NCBI RefSeq assembly: GCF_049310885.1
Contig: NZ_JBMDYO010000001.1
Location: 372,001-436,000, forward strand
Length of the DNA stretch: 64,000 nucleotides
From: CAYZJV01 sp049310885
GTDB lineage: Bacteria; Spirochaetota; Spirochaetia; Sphaerochaetales; Sphaerochaetaceae
Reading direction: 5' to 3'
In this document: piece by piece, positions 1 to 8,670 of the stretch
How positions within the stretch are numbered: the first letter of the stretch is position 1
Layout of the letters: each line of letters begins with the position of its first letter
The notes under the pieces: generated by a model
Databases searched by the model: none
What the model saw: only the letters and a program-made list of their open reading frames with translations
What the model was told of the DNA's origin: nothing
Program-made: the position numbers and the translations under genes

Positions 1-413
1 AGTACGATATTGGCATAGTTTCCGTGCCCGCCACCTTTTACCACCATATTGTAGTCACTCTGCTCTGGCCAGATATTTCCTAATCCAGGACCTGCCCTTT
101 GCATATCGATCACTACCGATGGTAGACGTGCTCCGGCAAGATAGGAGAGACCTTCTCCCATCAAAGCTACTCCGGGACCTGAGGATGCGGTCATCACCCT
201 AGCTCCTGCGCTTGCGGCACCGTAGAGCATGTTGATAACACTGACTTCCGATTCCGCCTGTAGGAATGTCCTACCGGCACCAGTAAAATAATAGGCAGCG
301 GCTTGGGCAATCTCACTCGCCGGGGTGATCGGATATCCGAAAAAGTGGGTACATCCACCCATAAGTGCTCCATGGACAGCTGCCTCATTTCCTTTCATCA
401 ATCGTCTACCCAT
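1..413 (-). CDS. 2-oxoacid:ferredoxin oxidoreductase, alpha-type subunit (VorB/KorA-like), partial
   Basis: N-terminal 137 residues of a protein that runs off the left edge. It reads MGRRLMKGNEAAVHGAL, then GYPITPASEIAQA and ASSGPGVALMGEG. The GYPITPSSE-like motif and the SGPG-x-LM-x-E turn mark the pyrimidine-binding subunit of 2-oxoglutarate or 2-oxoisovalerate:ferredoxin oxidoreductases. These thiamine-diphosphate enzymes oxidise a 2-oxoacid to acyl-CoA and reduce ferredoxin. The ATG overlaps the stop of the upstream ferredoxin-type gene by one base (TAATG), so the two are translationally coupled. The catalytic TPP subunit and gamma subunit would lie beyond the left edge. Substrate (branched-chain versus 2-oxoglutarate) cannot be settled from this fragment. 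Confidence 0.85.
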   Translation of the reverse strand, partial: MGRRLMKGNEAAVHGALMGGCTHFFGYPITPASEIAQAAAYYFTGAGRTFLQAESEVSVINMLYGAASAGARVMTASSGPGVALMGEGLSYLAGARLPSVVIDMQRAGPGLGNIWPEQSDYNMVVKGGGHGNYANIV

Positions 414-631
414 TAGTGCTCCTCCTCTGAAACCACAGTAAGAGCCCCCGGTTCGGGACAACTAAGAAAACACAACCCACAGGCAGTACATGCCTCAGGA
501 TTAATGAATTGGACATATTCGTATCCCATTGAATTAAGCTTGCCAGACATGGCTAAGCATTTTTTTGGACAAACGGAGACGCAGACGGCGCATCCTTTGC
601 ATTCATCGTCACGAACACGGACATGATTCAT
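413..631 (-). CDS. 4Fe-4S ferredoxin-type subunit of 2-oxoacid oxidoreductase
   Basis: 72-residue protein with two cluster-binding motifs, CKGCAVCVSVCP (about residues 13-24) and CTACGLCFLSCP (about 48-59). These would hold two 4Fe-4S clusters. It is the small electron-transfer (delta/VorD or KorD) subunit for the enzyme whose alpha subunit follows with a 1-base overlap. A ribosome-binding site (AGGAGG-like, seen as cctcct on the plus strand at about 637-642) precedes the ATG at 631. It is the first gene of the operon in this window, so the promoter should lie in 640-1000. Confidence 0.88.
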   Translation of the reverse strand: MNHVRVRDDECKGCAVCVSVCPKKCLAMSGKLNSMGYEYVQFINPEACTACGLCFLSCPEPGALTVVSEEEH

Positions 632-1011
632 GCAGGACCTCCTATCGGTCTCTAGATTCTAGAAACCGCATTGGCCTCGACATGTTGATTATACAACAAG
701 TTCGGCCATTTTTGTTATTTTATCGGAATAGAGAGCTTCAAAGGTATCGATCCCCCAAGACAAAGAGTGAGGTAAGTTCCTTTCATTCCCTGCACTCGCT
801 CGGTAATGCAAGCAAGCTGTTCCGATATATTTATTCTGACGGTTTAATAAAAATGTGTCAAGTTAGATATTATTTGAATATTTGTCAAAAAAACAATCGA
901 GAACAGGTCCAATCTCTTGCTCCACTTGGAAAAAACATATATATTTCTTTTTGACACAATTTGATTTTTTGTAATTTTAATAACAGTTACCCGAACTAAA
1001 AGGAGTTGATT
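632..1011. other. Divergent intergenic region with a stray repeat copy
   Basis: About 380 bases between the ferredoxin gene (minus) and the acyl-CoA synthetase gene (plus). It has a 13-base symmetric element (tctagattctaga, 651-663) and AT-rich stretches. A TTGACA box at 951-956 could be a -35 for the right-hand gene, but no good -10 follows at normal spacing. Positions 781-818 match the tandem repeat found at 31169-31279 (described separately). No credible coding sequence is seen. Confidence 0.6.
781..818 (+). repeat. Solitary copy of the 37-bp intergenic repeat
   Basis: This stretch agrees at 32 of 38 positions with 31215-31252, the junction between the second and third units of the tandem array at 31169-31364. 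The shared core contains CCTGCACTCG, then a CGG-x-AAT block and a CAAGC-x-AGCT block. Both copies lie outside genes. It is a dispersed non-coding element; its function is unknown. Confidence 0.6.
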
Positions 1012-2916
1012 ATGCACAATACCCTCCCCAAATTACTTCAGAACATCGTAGCTCAATACCCCAGTAATGAAGTCCAGTTATCGAAAGATGACAATGGATC
1101 CTTCATCGCTCGCACGTATAAGGAGTTCTACAGGGAAGTACTTGACCTTGCTGCAGGACTTGCGACCTTGGGAGTGAAGAGAGAAGATCCAATCGGACTT
1201 ATATCCGACAACCGGAAGGAATGGCTTGCTGCCGATATGGCAATCCTCTCATTGGGAGGAGCAGACGTACCCAGAGGTCGTGATGCCATGCCCTACGAGT
1301 TGGAATTCATCCTGAAGACCACAGAAAGCAAGGTGTGTTTTGCCGAGAACTCGGAACAAGCCCGTAAGATTCTCGATCTGAAGACGAACTTGCCCCATCT
1401 GAAAACCCTCATCGTCATAGATACCACCCACCATGCGACACAGGAGTTGAATGATCGTGATGATGTCGATGTCATTACCTACCAGAATGTTATTGATGCC
1501 GGAAAGAAGTCCAATGGAGAACATGCCGATTTTGTGGAAAAAGAGATCCTTAAGGGGAAAGTAGATGATATCGCAACCATCATTTTCACCAGCGGAACGA
1601 CCGGAGAACCAAAAGGAGTAATGCTTACCCATAGGAACTTCCTTTTCCAATTGGAGCAACTGCCAAAGGTCATCGATTTCCATAAGGGAGAACGTTGGCT
1701 CAGTGTACTCCCGGTCTGGCACTCCTTCGAACGTATCCTCCAGTACGTAATCATTTCCCAAGCATCAGCAATCGCTTACTCGAAGCCGATCGGGAAGATC
1801 ATGCTCGTTGATCTGCAACGGGTTAATCCATCTTGGATGGGCTCTGTACCCAGAATTTGGGAGGCGGTAAAAGCCGGAGTATATCAAAATGTAAAAGGTA
1901 AAAGTCCAATAGCACGTGGTCTCTTCCATTTCTTCGTATGGGTGGGTGCAAACCATGCCAGAGCTATGAACCTGATTGGCAACAAGATGCCGCAGTTCCG
2001 AAAGAGAGTATACCTTTTCGATCTTCTGGTAGGGATAATACCAGTCATCCTTTTAACACCATTGAAGATGCTCGGGGATGTACTGGTTTTCAAGACCATC
2101 AAGAAAAAATTCGGAACGAATTTCCGTGCTGGTGTCTCGGGAGGTGGATCACTACCATCCTCTGTGGACAATTTCTTTAAAGCAATCGGAATTACATTGC
2201 TTGATGGGTATGGGCTTACCGAAACGGCTCCTGTAATCGGTCTCAGAAAGATGGCGCACCAGGTTCCCGGTACCGTTTCTCCCCTTCCCGAGACGGAGAT
2301 AAAGATAATCGATGAACGGGGAAATACTGTGAAGCCTGGACAAAAGGGAGTAATCCACGCCCGTGGTGGTCAGGTGATGGCAGGATACTACAAACGCCCC
2401 GACTTGACTGCAGCGGTAATAGATAAAGAGGGTTGGATCAATACCGGAGATATTGGTGTATGGACCTATAAAGGCGAATATGCGATCCGTGGACGTGAGA
2501 AAGATACTATCGTACTCTCTGGTGGAGAGAATATCGAACCAGTGCCCATCGAAGCCCGTTTGCGGGAATCGGAATATATTGAGCAAGCAGTTGTTGTAGG
2601 ACAGGATAAGAAGTACCTCGCTGCATTGATCGTCCCCGATACCAAACAGCTCGAATTGTATGTAAAAGAGAACAATATCCCTTATATGGCGCGGTATGAT
2701 ATCACCGATCTTCCTGAAGTACACGACCTTTTGAATACCGAGATCAATGAGATGGTGAGTGCCAAGAATGGTTTCAAGAGCTACGAACGGATCAATCGTT
2801 TCGCAATCCTTCGAAACTCGTTCAAAGTTGGAGAAGAACTTTCGGCCAAGCAAGAGGTCATGCGACATAAGATCGCAGAAATCTATGCTAAGGAGATCGC
2901 TACCCTCTTCTCATAA
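1012..2916 (+). CDS. Long-chain fatty-acid--CoA ligase (AMP-forming)
   Basis: 634-residue member of the ANL adenylating superfamily. It activates fatty acids to acyl-AMP and then acyl-CoA. The P-loop motif TSGTTGEPKGVMLTHRN is near residue 190, the GYGLTETAP motif near 400, and the TGDIG and GRxKD hinge region near 490. The C-terminal subdomain is complete. Length matches bacterial and plant-like long-chain ligases. ATG at 1012 is chosen because AAGGAG lies 6 bases upstream. A TTG two codons earlier sits inside that ribosome-binding site. It is followed by a hairpin terminator, so it is probably monocistronic. Confidence 0.9.
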   Translation: MHNTLPKLLQNIVAQYPSNEVQLSKDDNGSFIARTYKEFYREVLDLAAGLATLGVKREDPIGLISDNRKEWLAADMAILSLGGADVPRGRDAMPYELEFILKTTESKVCFAENSEQARKILDLKTNLPHLKTLIVIDTTHHATQELNDRDDVDVITYQNVIDAGKKSNGEHADFVEKEILKGKVDDIATIIFTSGTTGEPKGVMLTHRNFLFQLEQLPKVIDFHKGERWLSVLPVWHSFERILQYVIISQASAIAYSKPIGKIMLVDLQRVNPSWMGSVPRIWEAVKAGVYQNVKGKSPIARGLFHFFVWVGANHARAMNLIGNKMPQFRKRVYLFDLLVGIIPVILLTPLKMLGDVLVFKTIKKKFGTNFRAGVSGGGSLPSSVDNFFKAIGITLLDGYGLTETAPVIGLRKMAHQVPGTVSPLPETEIKIIDERGNTVKPGQKGVIHARGGQVMAGYYKRPDLTAAVIDKEGWINTGDIGVWTYKGEYAIRGREKDTIVLSGGENIEPVPIEARLRESEYIEQAVVVGQDKKYLAALIVPDTKQLELYVKENNIPYMARYDITDLPEVHDLLNTEINEMVSAKNGFKSYERINRFAILRNSFKVGEELSAKQEVMRHKIAEIYAKEIATLFS

Positions 2917-2940
2917 TATGCCATGAAATTTCCGCTATGA

Positions 2941-2977
2941 AAGAGCCCTGGAGTATTGCCTCTTCTGGGCTCTTTTT
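2941..2977 (+). terminator. Rho-independent terminator after the acyl-CoA ligase
   Basis: Perfect 8-bp stem AAGAGCCC (2941-2948) with GGGCTCTT (2967-2974), an 18-base loop, then a T-run. It lies 25 bases after the ligase stop codon. Confidence 0.8.
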
Positions 2978-2983
2978 CTATAC

Positions 2984-2999
2984 TGTTGCAATTGCAACA
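2984..2999. promoter_or_regulatory. Perfect 16-bp palindrome, likely operator
   Basis: TGTTGCAATTGCAACA is a perfect inverted repeat with no spacer. It sits 47 bases upstream of the DUF1858 start, just after the terminator of the previous gene. Size and symmetry fit a dimeric regulator. A Crp/Fnr-family NO or redox sensor is plausible given the hemerythrin-type genes downstream, but that is inference. Confidence 0.5.
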
Positions 3000-3045
3000 T
3001 AATAATAAACCCAATCATGATAAGGTAAAGAGGAATTTGTAAGCT

Positions 3046-3294
3046 ATGACAAACAAAACTATCGACCTACAGAAAACTGTACATGCGCTCTGCTCCGAAA
3101 ACCCGGAGTTGGTGCATGTGTTGGCAAAACTGGGATTCACCGAAATAGTAAAACCCATTATGCTCTCTACAGTAGGAAAGGTCATGACATTACCCAAGGG
3201 GGCCAGTATGCGGTCCCTCGATATCAAGACCATCATCACATCATTGGAAGAACAGGGATACCAGGTGGTCAACAATCCTCAGGAGGAAAAGTAA
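3046..3294 (+). CDS. DUF1858 domain protein
   Basis: 82-residue soluble protein made up almost entirely of a DUF1858-type helical domain (IDLQKTVHALCSENPELVHV, then LAKLGF). DUF1858 is commonly found next to or fused with DUF438/hemerythrin proteins and is thought to take part in redox or metal-linked sensing; the biochemical role is not known. Its stop codon overlaps the ATG of the DUF438 gene (TAATG at 3292-3296), so the two are co-translated. A GAGG ribosome-binding site lies about 12 bases upstream. Confidence 0.8.
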   Translation: MTNKTIDLQKTVHALCSENPELVHVLAKLGFTEIVKPIMLSTVGKVMTLPKGASMRSLDIKTIITSLEEQGYQVVNNPQEEK

Positions 3295-4535
3295 TGAGTG
3301 CGGAAATCAATAACAGCGTCCATCGTCAAGAATTGTTGAAAGGTTTAATCAGACGTCTCCATGCCGGAGATGACTTCGACGCGGTAAAAGCCGACTTCGC
3401 CAAGGAATTTGAGGGTGTCGGAGCTGAAGAGATCGCAAATGTGGAGAAAGCCCTCATAGACCAAGGAGCCGTAAAGGTTGAAGAGGTGCAGAAACTGTGT
3501 GATGTACATGCTTCATTATTCAAAGGCTCCGTAGCTGAAATCCATGCCGAGAAAAACCAAACAAAGGACCATGGGCATCCGACATGGGTATTGCGGGAAG
3601 AGAATCGTGCTATTGAGAAACTCTTTTCAGATCGTATCGACACCCATATGGCTAGTATGCAAAAAGGGGACCTTAAAGCTATCACTGCACTGGTCGAAGA
3701 CCTTAAGGATCTCTGGCAAATCGATATTCACTATTCGAAGAAGGAAAATCTCTGGTTTCCAATCATGGAGCGCTATGGGATAACTGCTCCACCTAAGGTT
3801 ATGTGGGGAGTGGATGATGAAATCCGCGATATGGTCAAGCTTGTCAGAAAGAATCTCGATGAATTGATCGCTGGCGGAAGGCCAAATCCTGAAGCGCTAC
3901 AGAAGTTCGTCTCCGATGTTGAGTCCACGAAGGAGAAGATTATTGAGATGATCTCCAAGGAGGAAGATATTCTCATTCCAATGGTCAGCGAAGTCTTCTT
4001 CGTTACAGACTGGCGCCAGATTTCCGAGGGTAGCCCCGAGATTGGTTATTGTCTTCTCAATGACCACCCGACATGGACACCTCCCGCTCAAATGAAAGTG
4101 GAATCGAAAACCGCTGCAATGTCTGAAAGTGTGGTAACCTTGCCGACAGGTTCATTTACTCCTGAGATGTTAACCCGTGTGCTGAACACCTTGCCGATTG
4201 ATATCACCTTTGTCGATGCGAACGATGAAGTAGCCTATTTCTCACAAGCAAGTGAAAGAATCTTTCCCCGCACTTCAGCAATCATAGGAAGAAAAGTAGT
4301 CAACTGTCATCCACCAGCGAGCATGCATATCGTTGAACGAATTATTAATGATTTCAAGTCGGGAAAACGGGATATCGCTGAATTCTACATCCACCTTGGG
4401 GAAGTCTATGCCCATATCCGGTATTATCCTGTCCGTGATGAGGCGGGAACTTACCTCGGTACACTTGAAGTTACACAGAATATCGCTCCTATCCAAAAAC
4501 TTGAGGGAGATAAAAGACTGCTCGATGAAGAGTAG
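3294..4535 (+). CDS. DUF438 / hemerythrin / PAS domain protein
   Basis: 413-residue cytoplasmic protein with three parts. DUF438 covers roughly residues 10-80. A hemerythrin-like HHE bundle covers about 88-240, with HGHPTWVLREENRAIEKLF and HYSKKENLWFPIMERYG supplying His/Glu iron ligands. A PAS domain covers about 280-400 (LPIDITFVDANDEVAYFS, then NCHPPASMHIVERI). Proteins of this architecture resemble iron-sulfur-repair and NO/O2-sensing factors. No output domain is present, so it may act through partner binding. It is a paralogue of the protein at 35635-36807, which lacks the DUF438 part. Confidence 0.85.
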   Translation: MSAEINNSVHRQELLKGLIRRLHAGDDFDAVKADFAKEFEGVGAEEIANVEKALIDQGAVKVEEVQKLCDVHASLFKGSVAEIHAEKNQTKDHGHPTWVLREENRAIEKLFSDRIDTHMASMQKGDLKAITALVEDLKDLWQIDIHYSKKENLWFPIMERYGITAPPKVMWGVDDEIRDMVKLVRKNLDELIAGGRPNPEALQKFVSDVESTKEKIIEMISKEEDILIPMVSEVFFVTDWRQISEGSPEIGYCLLNDHPTWTPPAQMKVESKTAAMSESVVTLPTGSFTPEMLTRVLNTLPIDITFVDANDEVAYFSQASERIFPRTSAIIGRKVVNCHPPASMHIVERIINDFKSGKRDIAEFYIHLGEVYAHIRYYPVRDEAGTYLGTLEVTQNIAPIQKLEGDKRLLDEE

Positions 4536-4562
4536 AATGGTAATTCTCTCGGTATGAATAGA

Positions 4563-4599
4563 GGGCTGTTCCAGTGAAAACCGGAGCAGCCCATTATTT
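4563..4599. terminator. Terminator between converging genes
   Basis: GGGCTG (4563-4568) pairs with CAGCCC (4587-4592). The inner bases TTCC-AGT and ACC-GGAG extend the stem with a few wobbles around a GAAA loop. ATTATTTTT follows. It lies between the DUF438 gene (plus) and zwf (minus) and could serve the plus-strand gene. Confidence 0.75.
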
Positions 4600-4617
4600 T
4601 TGCTTTTAGCGTGAGAA

Positions 4618-5970
4618 TTATTGAAACCAGGTAAATCCGTTCTTTTCAGCCAGATCATGGGCGAATCTTGGTAGCGTCCGTACCGGGTATACTTCCATAT
4701 GCTGTTTGTCTTCCAACATGGGAGAGACAATACGCCAAGATTCGGTAATCTCCCTCATGGATGGGAACAGACTCTTATCCCCTTGCAGGATCTTCTTGAC
4801 TATTTGCTCATAGGCTTCAGGAGTATTGGCTCCGAACGTCTCAGCTTGGTTGAAACGGAACCGCACTGGCTTTGATTTCCAAGAGGTATCGGGCTCCTTA
4901 AGATTCATACTGATATCAATGGTAAGCTCGGGATGTATGGTTATGATCACACCATTCTCCCCTATTGTATCATCATGCATGACCTTCTGCGTAGTATTAC
5001 GGAACTTAACATAGATAAGGGATTTCGCCTCACTCTGCATCTTCCCAGTCCTAATATAGATCGGTACGCCTGCAAAGTAATATGTATTCACAGAAAGTTT
5101 GAGAGCAGCATACGTAGGTGTATGAACAATATGCCCACTATTAACTCCCAAAGATTCATAGCGACCGGTATGAAATTCCGAAACGGGGGCGATCGAGCGC
5201 AACACCTTCACCTTCTCTATCTCGATATCATCAGGCGAGAGCGTAGCCGGCTCATTCATCGTAAGATAAGTGATAATCTGCATGATATGGTTTTGTATCG
5301 TATCGCGGACAACACCAATCTGCTCGTAGAATCCCAATCGTTGGTCGACTCCATGGGTCTCGTCGAAAATGATCTGAATACTCTCAATCGAACGATTGTC
5401 CCAGATGCTTCGTATGATATCGTTATGAAATCGTAAGATAAGGAGGTTCTGCATGAATTCCTTACCTAGATAATGGTCTACACGGTAGATTTCCTTGTCG
5501 GCGAATGCTTTGAGAAGAATCTCATTGTATCGTTCAGCACTCTCCAGATCGAAGCCGAAAGGCTTTTCCACCACAATCTTCTTGGTAAGGTTGCAATGGC
5601 ATGAGAGTTGAGAATCCACCACCTGGATCTGCCTGATTGCCTCTTCATAGAGAGAGGGTTGCAGTGCTAGATAGTAGATCAGCTCAACTTGTTCATGGTC
5701 TCCGATTATCGATTGGATCTGCTCCTTCAAGGGACCGGTAGCACCCTCGTCTGCCATATCATAGTAGAGATATTGCAATCTTTCCAAGAATTTCTTCGAG
5801 GTACCCTCTTCAAGCATGGCCTTCAGAAATTCATCCCGTTTCTTGAATCTTCTACCTAGGGCAAGAACGGTGAAATCGAAGCCCTTCTCCATAAGATGTT
5901 CATACGCCGGATATAACTTTTTTTGGGCTAAGTCCCCTGTACCACCGAACTGGACAACCACCTGCTTCAT
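4618..5970 (-). CDS. zwf: Glucose-6-phosphate 1-dehydrogenase
   Basis: 450 residues, a little shorter than the usual 480-510. It oxidises glucose 6-phosphate to 6-phosphogluconolactone with NAD(P)+. The nucleotide-binding loop GGTGDLAQKKLYPA is at the N-terminus. The substrate/catalytic motif YRVDHYLGKE is near residue 160, and EKPFG lies just before it. The ATG overlaps the stop of pgl (ATGA at 5967-5970), so the two oxidative pentose phosphate enzymes are coupled. Confidence 0.93.
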   Translation of the reverse strand: MKQVVVQFGGTGDLAQKKLYPAYEHLMEKGFDFTVLALGRRFKKRDEFLKAMLEEGTSKKFLERLQYLYYDMADEGATGPLKEQIQSIIGDHEQVELIYYLALQPSLYEEAIRQIQVVDSQLSCHCNLTKKIVVEKPFGFDLESAERYNEILLKAFADKEIYRVDHYLGKEFMQNLLILRFHNDIIRSIWDNRSIESIQIIFDETHGVDQRLGFYEQIGVVRDTIQNHIMQIITYLTMNEPATLSPDDIEIEKVKVLRSIAPVSEFHTGRYESLGVNSGHIVHTPTYAALKLSVNTYYFAGVPIYIRTGKMQSEAKSLIYVKFRNTTQKVMHDDTIGENGVIITIHPELTIDISMNLKEPDTSWKSKPVRFRFNQAETFGANTPEAYEQIVKKILQGDKSLFPSMREITESWRIVSPMLEDKQHMEVYPVRTLPRFAHDLAEKNGFTWFQ

Positions 5971-6638
5971 CCTACAGCCTCCTTCAAATCAGTAACGATA
6001 TCGACCGAAAACCACTCCCTCGGGAAATATATACAGGGTAAAGTTGAGGGGCTCTCATTACCAGACAGAAACCGATCCAGAGCGAGACGCTTGCCTTCTC
6101 CGAAAAAGAGAAGATAAACCTGTGCCCGTTTCGCATACGTCTTTAGGCCACGATACGTAATGGTTACCCGTGTAGGAGGCGGTTTGGGACTATCTTCAAC
6201 CAAAGCAGTATCGGAAATATCCTTCGCATCCAATGCCGGATAAGAACCTGGAAAAAGTGAGGCAACATGGCCATCTTCACCTACACCAAGGTACAGTAGA
6301 TCAAGTGGGCGGCCGGTAGAATTAAAAGGCTTGTCCAGAGCTAACACCTGAATCTGGGAGGAGCGCAATCTCCCGGTTCCTATCGCATCGGATAACCCCA
6401 CATCTAAAAGTGTCTCGAGATTGGTTGGACCTTCCAGTCTCTCGTCTACAAGAAAAAGCTGTATACGTTTGAGAAGGGCATCTTGGCATTCGAGTACTCC
6501 TGCCACCACCGCTACTGCACCCCTGCCGCCAGGAATTCCTATGAGGATTTCACGATCGTTACCTTCAGCTACTTGTTGGATATGAGCGGTTACCATATGT
6601 GCGAAGGCCTGTGGATTATCGACTTGGATTCTCTTCAT
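5967..6638 (-). CDS. pgl: 6-phosphogluconolactonase
   Basis: About 223 residues from the ATG at 6638. It hydrolyses 6-phosphogluconolactone made by Zwf. Family motifs are LYLGVGEDGHVASLFPG and SPKPPPTRVTIT, plus LFLVDER for the substrate phosphate region. A longer reading starts with TTG at 6713, adds 25 residues and overlaps the upstream gene. The ATG is preferred because MKRIQVDNPQAF aligns with the normal family N-terminus, although its ribosome-binding site is weak. It sits between an alpha-oxoamine synthase gene and zwf on the same strand. Confidence 0.85.
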   Translation of the reverse strand: MKRIQVDNPQAFAHMVTAHIQQVAEGNDREILIGIPGGRGAVAVVAGVLECQDALLKRIQLFLVDERLEGPTNLETLLDVGLSDAIGTGRLRSSQIQVLALDKPFNSTGRPLDLLYLGVGEDGHVASLFPGSYPALDAKDISDTALVEDSPKPPPTRVTITYRGLKTYAKRAQVYLLFFGEGKRLALDRFLSGNESPSTLPCIYFPREWFSVDIVTDLKEAVG

Positions 6639-6678
6639 ATGTTCAATATATCGATTCCCAAGGGAATCGGACAGTACT

Positions 6679-7896
6679 TCAGATGATTCCGAGTTTCCTC
6701 GCCTCTTCGCCAATCACGCCCATCGCGGTATCGAGTTCCTCATCTGTATGAATCGCCATGCAGCTGGTCCTCAACAAAGCCCTTTGAGGAGGGACTGCTG
6801 GTGAAATAACCGGATTGACATATACCCCTCTTTCAAAGGAATTCTTCCAGAGTAGGAATGTCTTATCATTGTCGCCAATGATCAAGGGAACTATTGGGGT
6901 CTCGGCCGTTCCTACATTGAATCCGAGAGCGGTAAAACCATCAATAAGACGACGAGCATTGTGCTGTAGCCTATGAACCCGTTCCGGCTCCGACTCAATG
7001 ATCTCCAAGGCTTTCATCGTTGCTGCGATATTCGCCGGAGGCATGGATGCACTGAAGATAAGTGGACGGGCAAAATGTTTTATATAATCTATAACCTCCT
7101 CCTCTCCTGCGACAAATCCGCCGATCGACCCGAAAGATTTGCTGAATGTGCACATCAAAAGGTCGCAGAGGGAAGGATCATTACCATAATGTTCGCAGGT
7201 ACCCCGACCGGTTTTCCCCACGACACCAAGAGCGTGCGCTTCATCGAGATATATCCCAGCATCATAAGCATCTGCGAGTTTACGTATCTGGGGCAAATGG
7301 GCGATATCACCCTCCATTGAGAATACACCATCAATGACTATCAGCTTGCCGGCACCAGAAGGTATTCTCTCCAATACCCGCTCGAGATCCTCAAGATTGT
7401 TGTGCTTGTACCTATGTAGATTGATCTGTTTCTTCGTCCCATCGGCAAGAAAGATACCATCCATGATGGAAGCATGGTCGTATTTATCTACAATCACATG
7501 ATCACCACGATTCAACATCGCTGAAAGTGAACCGAGATTTGTCTGATAACCGGTCGTAAAACACAAGGCAGCCGGTTTTCCTATGAAACGGGCAAGCCTA
7601 TGTTCAAGTTCTTCATGAAGATCAAGCGTACCATTCATAAAGCGGGAACCACTACAACTGGTTCCATACCGCTCTGCTGCAGCTTCTGCAGCCTCTTTCA
7701 TCCTCTGATCATTTGCAAGCCCAAGATAATTGTTGGAGCCAAGCATTAACATCTCTCGACCATCGATATATACTTTGGAGCCTTCGCTCCTCCCTATCGG
7801 TTTGAAAAAAGGATACAAGCCTGAGGCACGTACCTCCGCAGCCTGGGTAAATGCATAGCATTTGTCAAATATCGGAGTATGGTTCTTTTTGTCCAT
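6679..7896 (-). CDS. Alpha-oxoamine synthase (KBL/serine palmitoyltransferase-like), PLP-dependent
   Basis: 405-residue fold-type I PLP enzyme. It condenses an amino acid with an acyl-CoA, as do glycine C-acetyltransferase (KBL), AONS and serine palmitoyltransferase. Visible motifs are LGSNNYLGL, YGTSCSGSRFMNGT, DEAHALGV and the PLP-lysine site TFSKSFGSIGGF. The N-terminal stretch RASGLYPFFKPI resembles bacterial serine palmitoyltransferase more than KBL, so the amino-acid and acyl substrates are uncertain. ATG 7896 is chosen over an upstream in-frame start at 7962 because GGAGG stands 8 bases before it. It is followed by pgl and zwf on the same strand. Confidence 0.82.
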   Translation of the reverse strand: MDKKNHTPIFDKCYAFTQAAEVRASGLYPFFKPIGRSEGSKVYIDGREMLMLGSNNYLGLANDQRMKEAAEAAAERYGTSCSGSRFMNGTLDLHEELEHRLARFIGKPAALCFTTGYQTNLGSLSAMLNRGDHVIVDKYDHASIMDGIFLADGTKKQINLHRYKHNNLEDLERVLERIPSGAGKLIVIDGVFSMEGDIAHLPQIRKLADAYDAGIYLDEAHALGVVGKTGRGTCEHYGNDPSLCDLLMCTFSKSFGSIGGFVAGEEEVIDYIKHFARPLIFSASMPPANIAATMKALEIIESEPERVHRLQHNARRLIDGFTALGFNVGTAETPIVPLIIGDNDKTFLLWKNSFERGVYVNPVISPAVPPQRALLRTSCMAIHTDEELDTAMGVIGEEARKLGII

Positions 7897-7974
7897 TACG
7901 AAGGCCTCCAGTGAATTCGGTTCAAGTATTTCCAGTCTACCCGATTCATAGCTTTGACACAATATTACAATTCG

Positions 7975-8526
7975 TCAGAGTTGATTTAATTGAGACAAAT
8001 CCAATACCTTTCGCATAGTTTGATGCCATTTCTGTAATTTTTTTTCATATAACAAGGTATTTGCTGCACTCGTTGAAGGTAATGGTAAAACAGGTAAATG
8101 TATCGCTTGTTCACCCAATGATCGATAATACCGTTTGAAAAGCTGCATGGAGACGGTACCGTTACATACGATGTAGTTTATGCCCGGATGATCGATCAAC
8201 AATTGCCGAATATCGTTGAAACCGACATTCCGTATACTGCTGTCTGAGGAACCGTCGCGGTAACACTCCTTCGCAATATCCCAAAGCGCTATATGCCAAG
8301 TTTTCAGCATAGCGACTTTCTCCTGCCATGTTGAAAGCCCATGTCCACTGAGACTCGCCATAATAGGCCAAAAGGCATTTGTCGGGTGAGCATAATACTC
8401 AACCATCTCAAGCGACTTAACGCTTGGCATACTCCCAAGAACCAGCACCCTGCTCTCAGAATCGATTATGGGGTCGAAGGAATGAATCTGTTCCATAAGA
8501 ATCGTGCTATCATACTGAACGTTCAT
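7975..8526 (-). CDS. DNA-deoxyinosine (hypoxanthine) glycosylase, UDG superfamily
   Basis: About 183 residues. The uracil-DNA-glycosylase superfamily signature of the hypoxanthine-DNA glycosylase branch is clear: VLGSMPSVKSLE followed by YYAHPTNAFWPI, and a C-terminal LPLPSTSAANT loop. Such enzymes remove deaminated adenine from DNA. The start is uncertain: GTG at 8541, ATG at 8526 or ATG at 8496. The last would begin MEQIHSFDPII, close to typical family N-termini. It lies 78 bases before the synthase gene on the same strand and is divergent from uxaC. Confidence 0.8.
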   Translation of the reverse strand: MNVQYDSTILMEQIHSFDPIIDSESRVLVLGSMPSVKSLEMVEYYAHPTNAFWPIMASLSGHGLSTWQEKVAMLKTWHIALWDIAKECYRDGSSDSSIRNVGFNDIRQLLIDHPGINYIVCNGTVSMQLFKRYYRSLGEQAIHLPVLPLPSTSAANTLLYEKKLQKWHQTMRKVLDLSQLNQL

Positions 8527-8579
8527 GGTCAAGGTGACCACTCCAGAGACTTCAAGCAGTATTATCCTAGCTTACCCCT

Positions 8580-8608
8580 TTGTGCTGTAGTACCACTTGG
8601 GGTATACT
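8580..8608 (+). promoter_or_regulatory. Probable sigma-70 promoter of uxaC
   Basis: TTGTGC (8580-8585), a 17-base spacer, and TATACT (8603-8608). The uxaC ATG follows 62 bases later. Confidence 0.45.
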
Positions 8609-8670
8609 GTAGCAAGGCGACGGATTCGATGAATTCGGATAACACATCCTATATATGATGGAGTAACGAT

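Noticed and set aside
2152..2868. A 238-codon open frame on the strand opposite the acyl-CoA ligase
   Set aside because: It lies wholly within a well-supported gene, has no family-like motif, and is expected from codon bias of the ligase.
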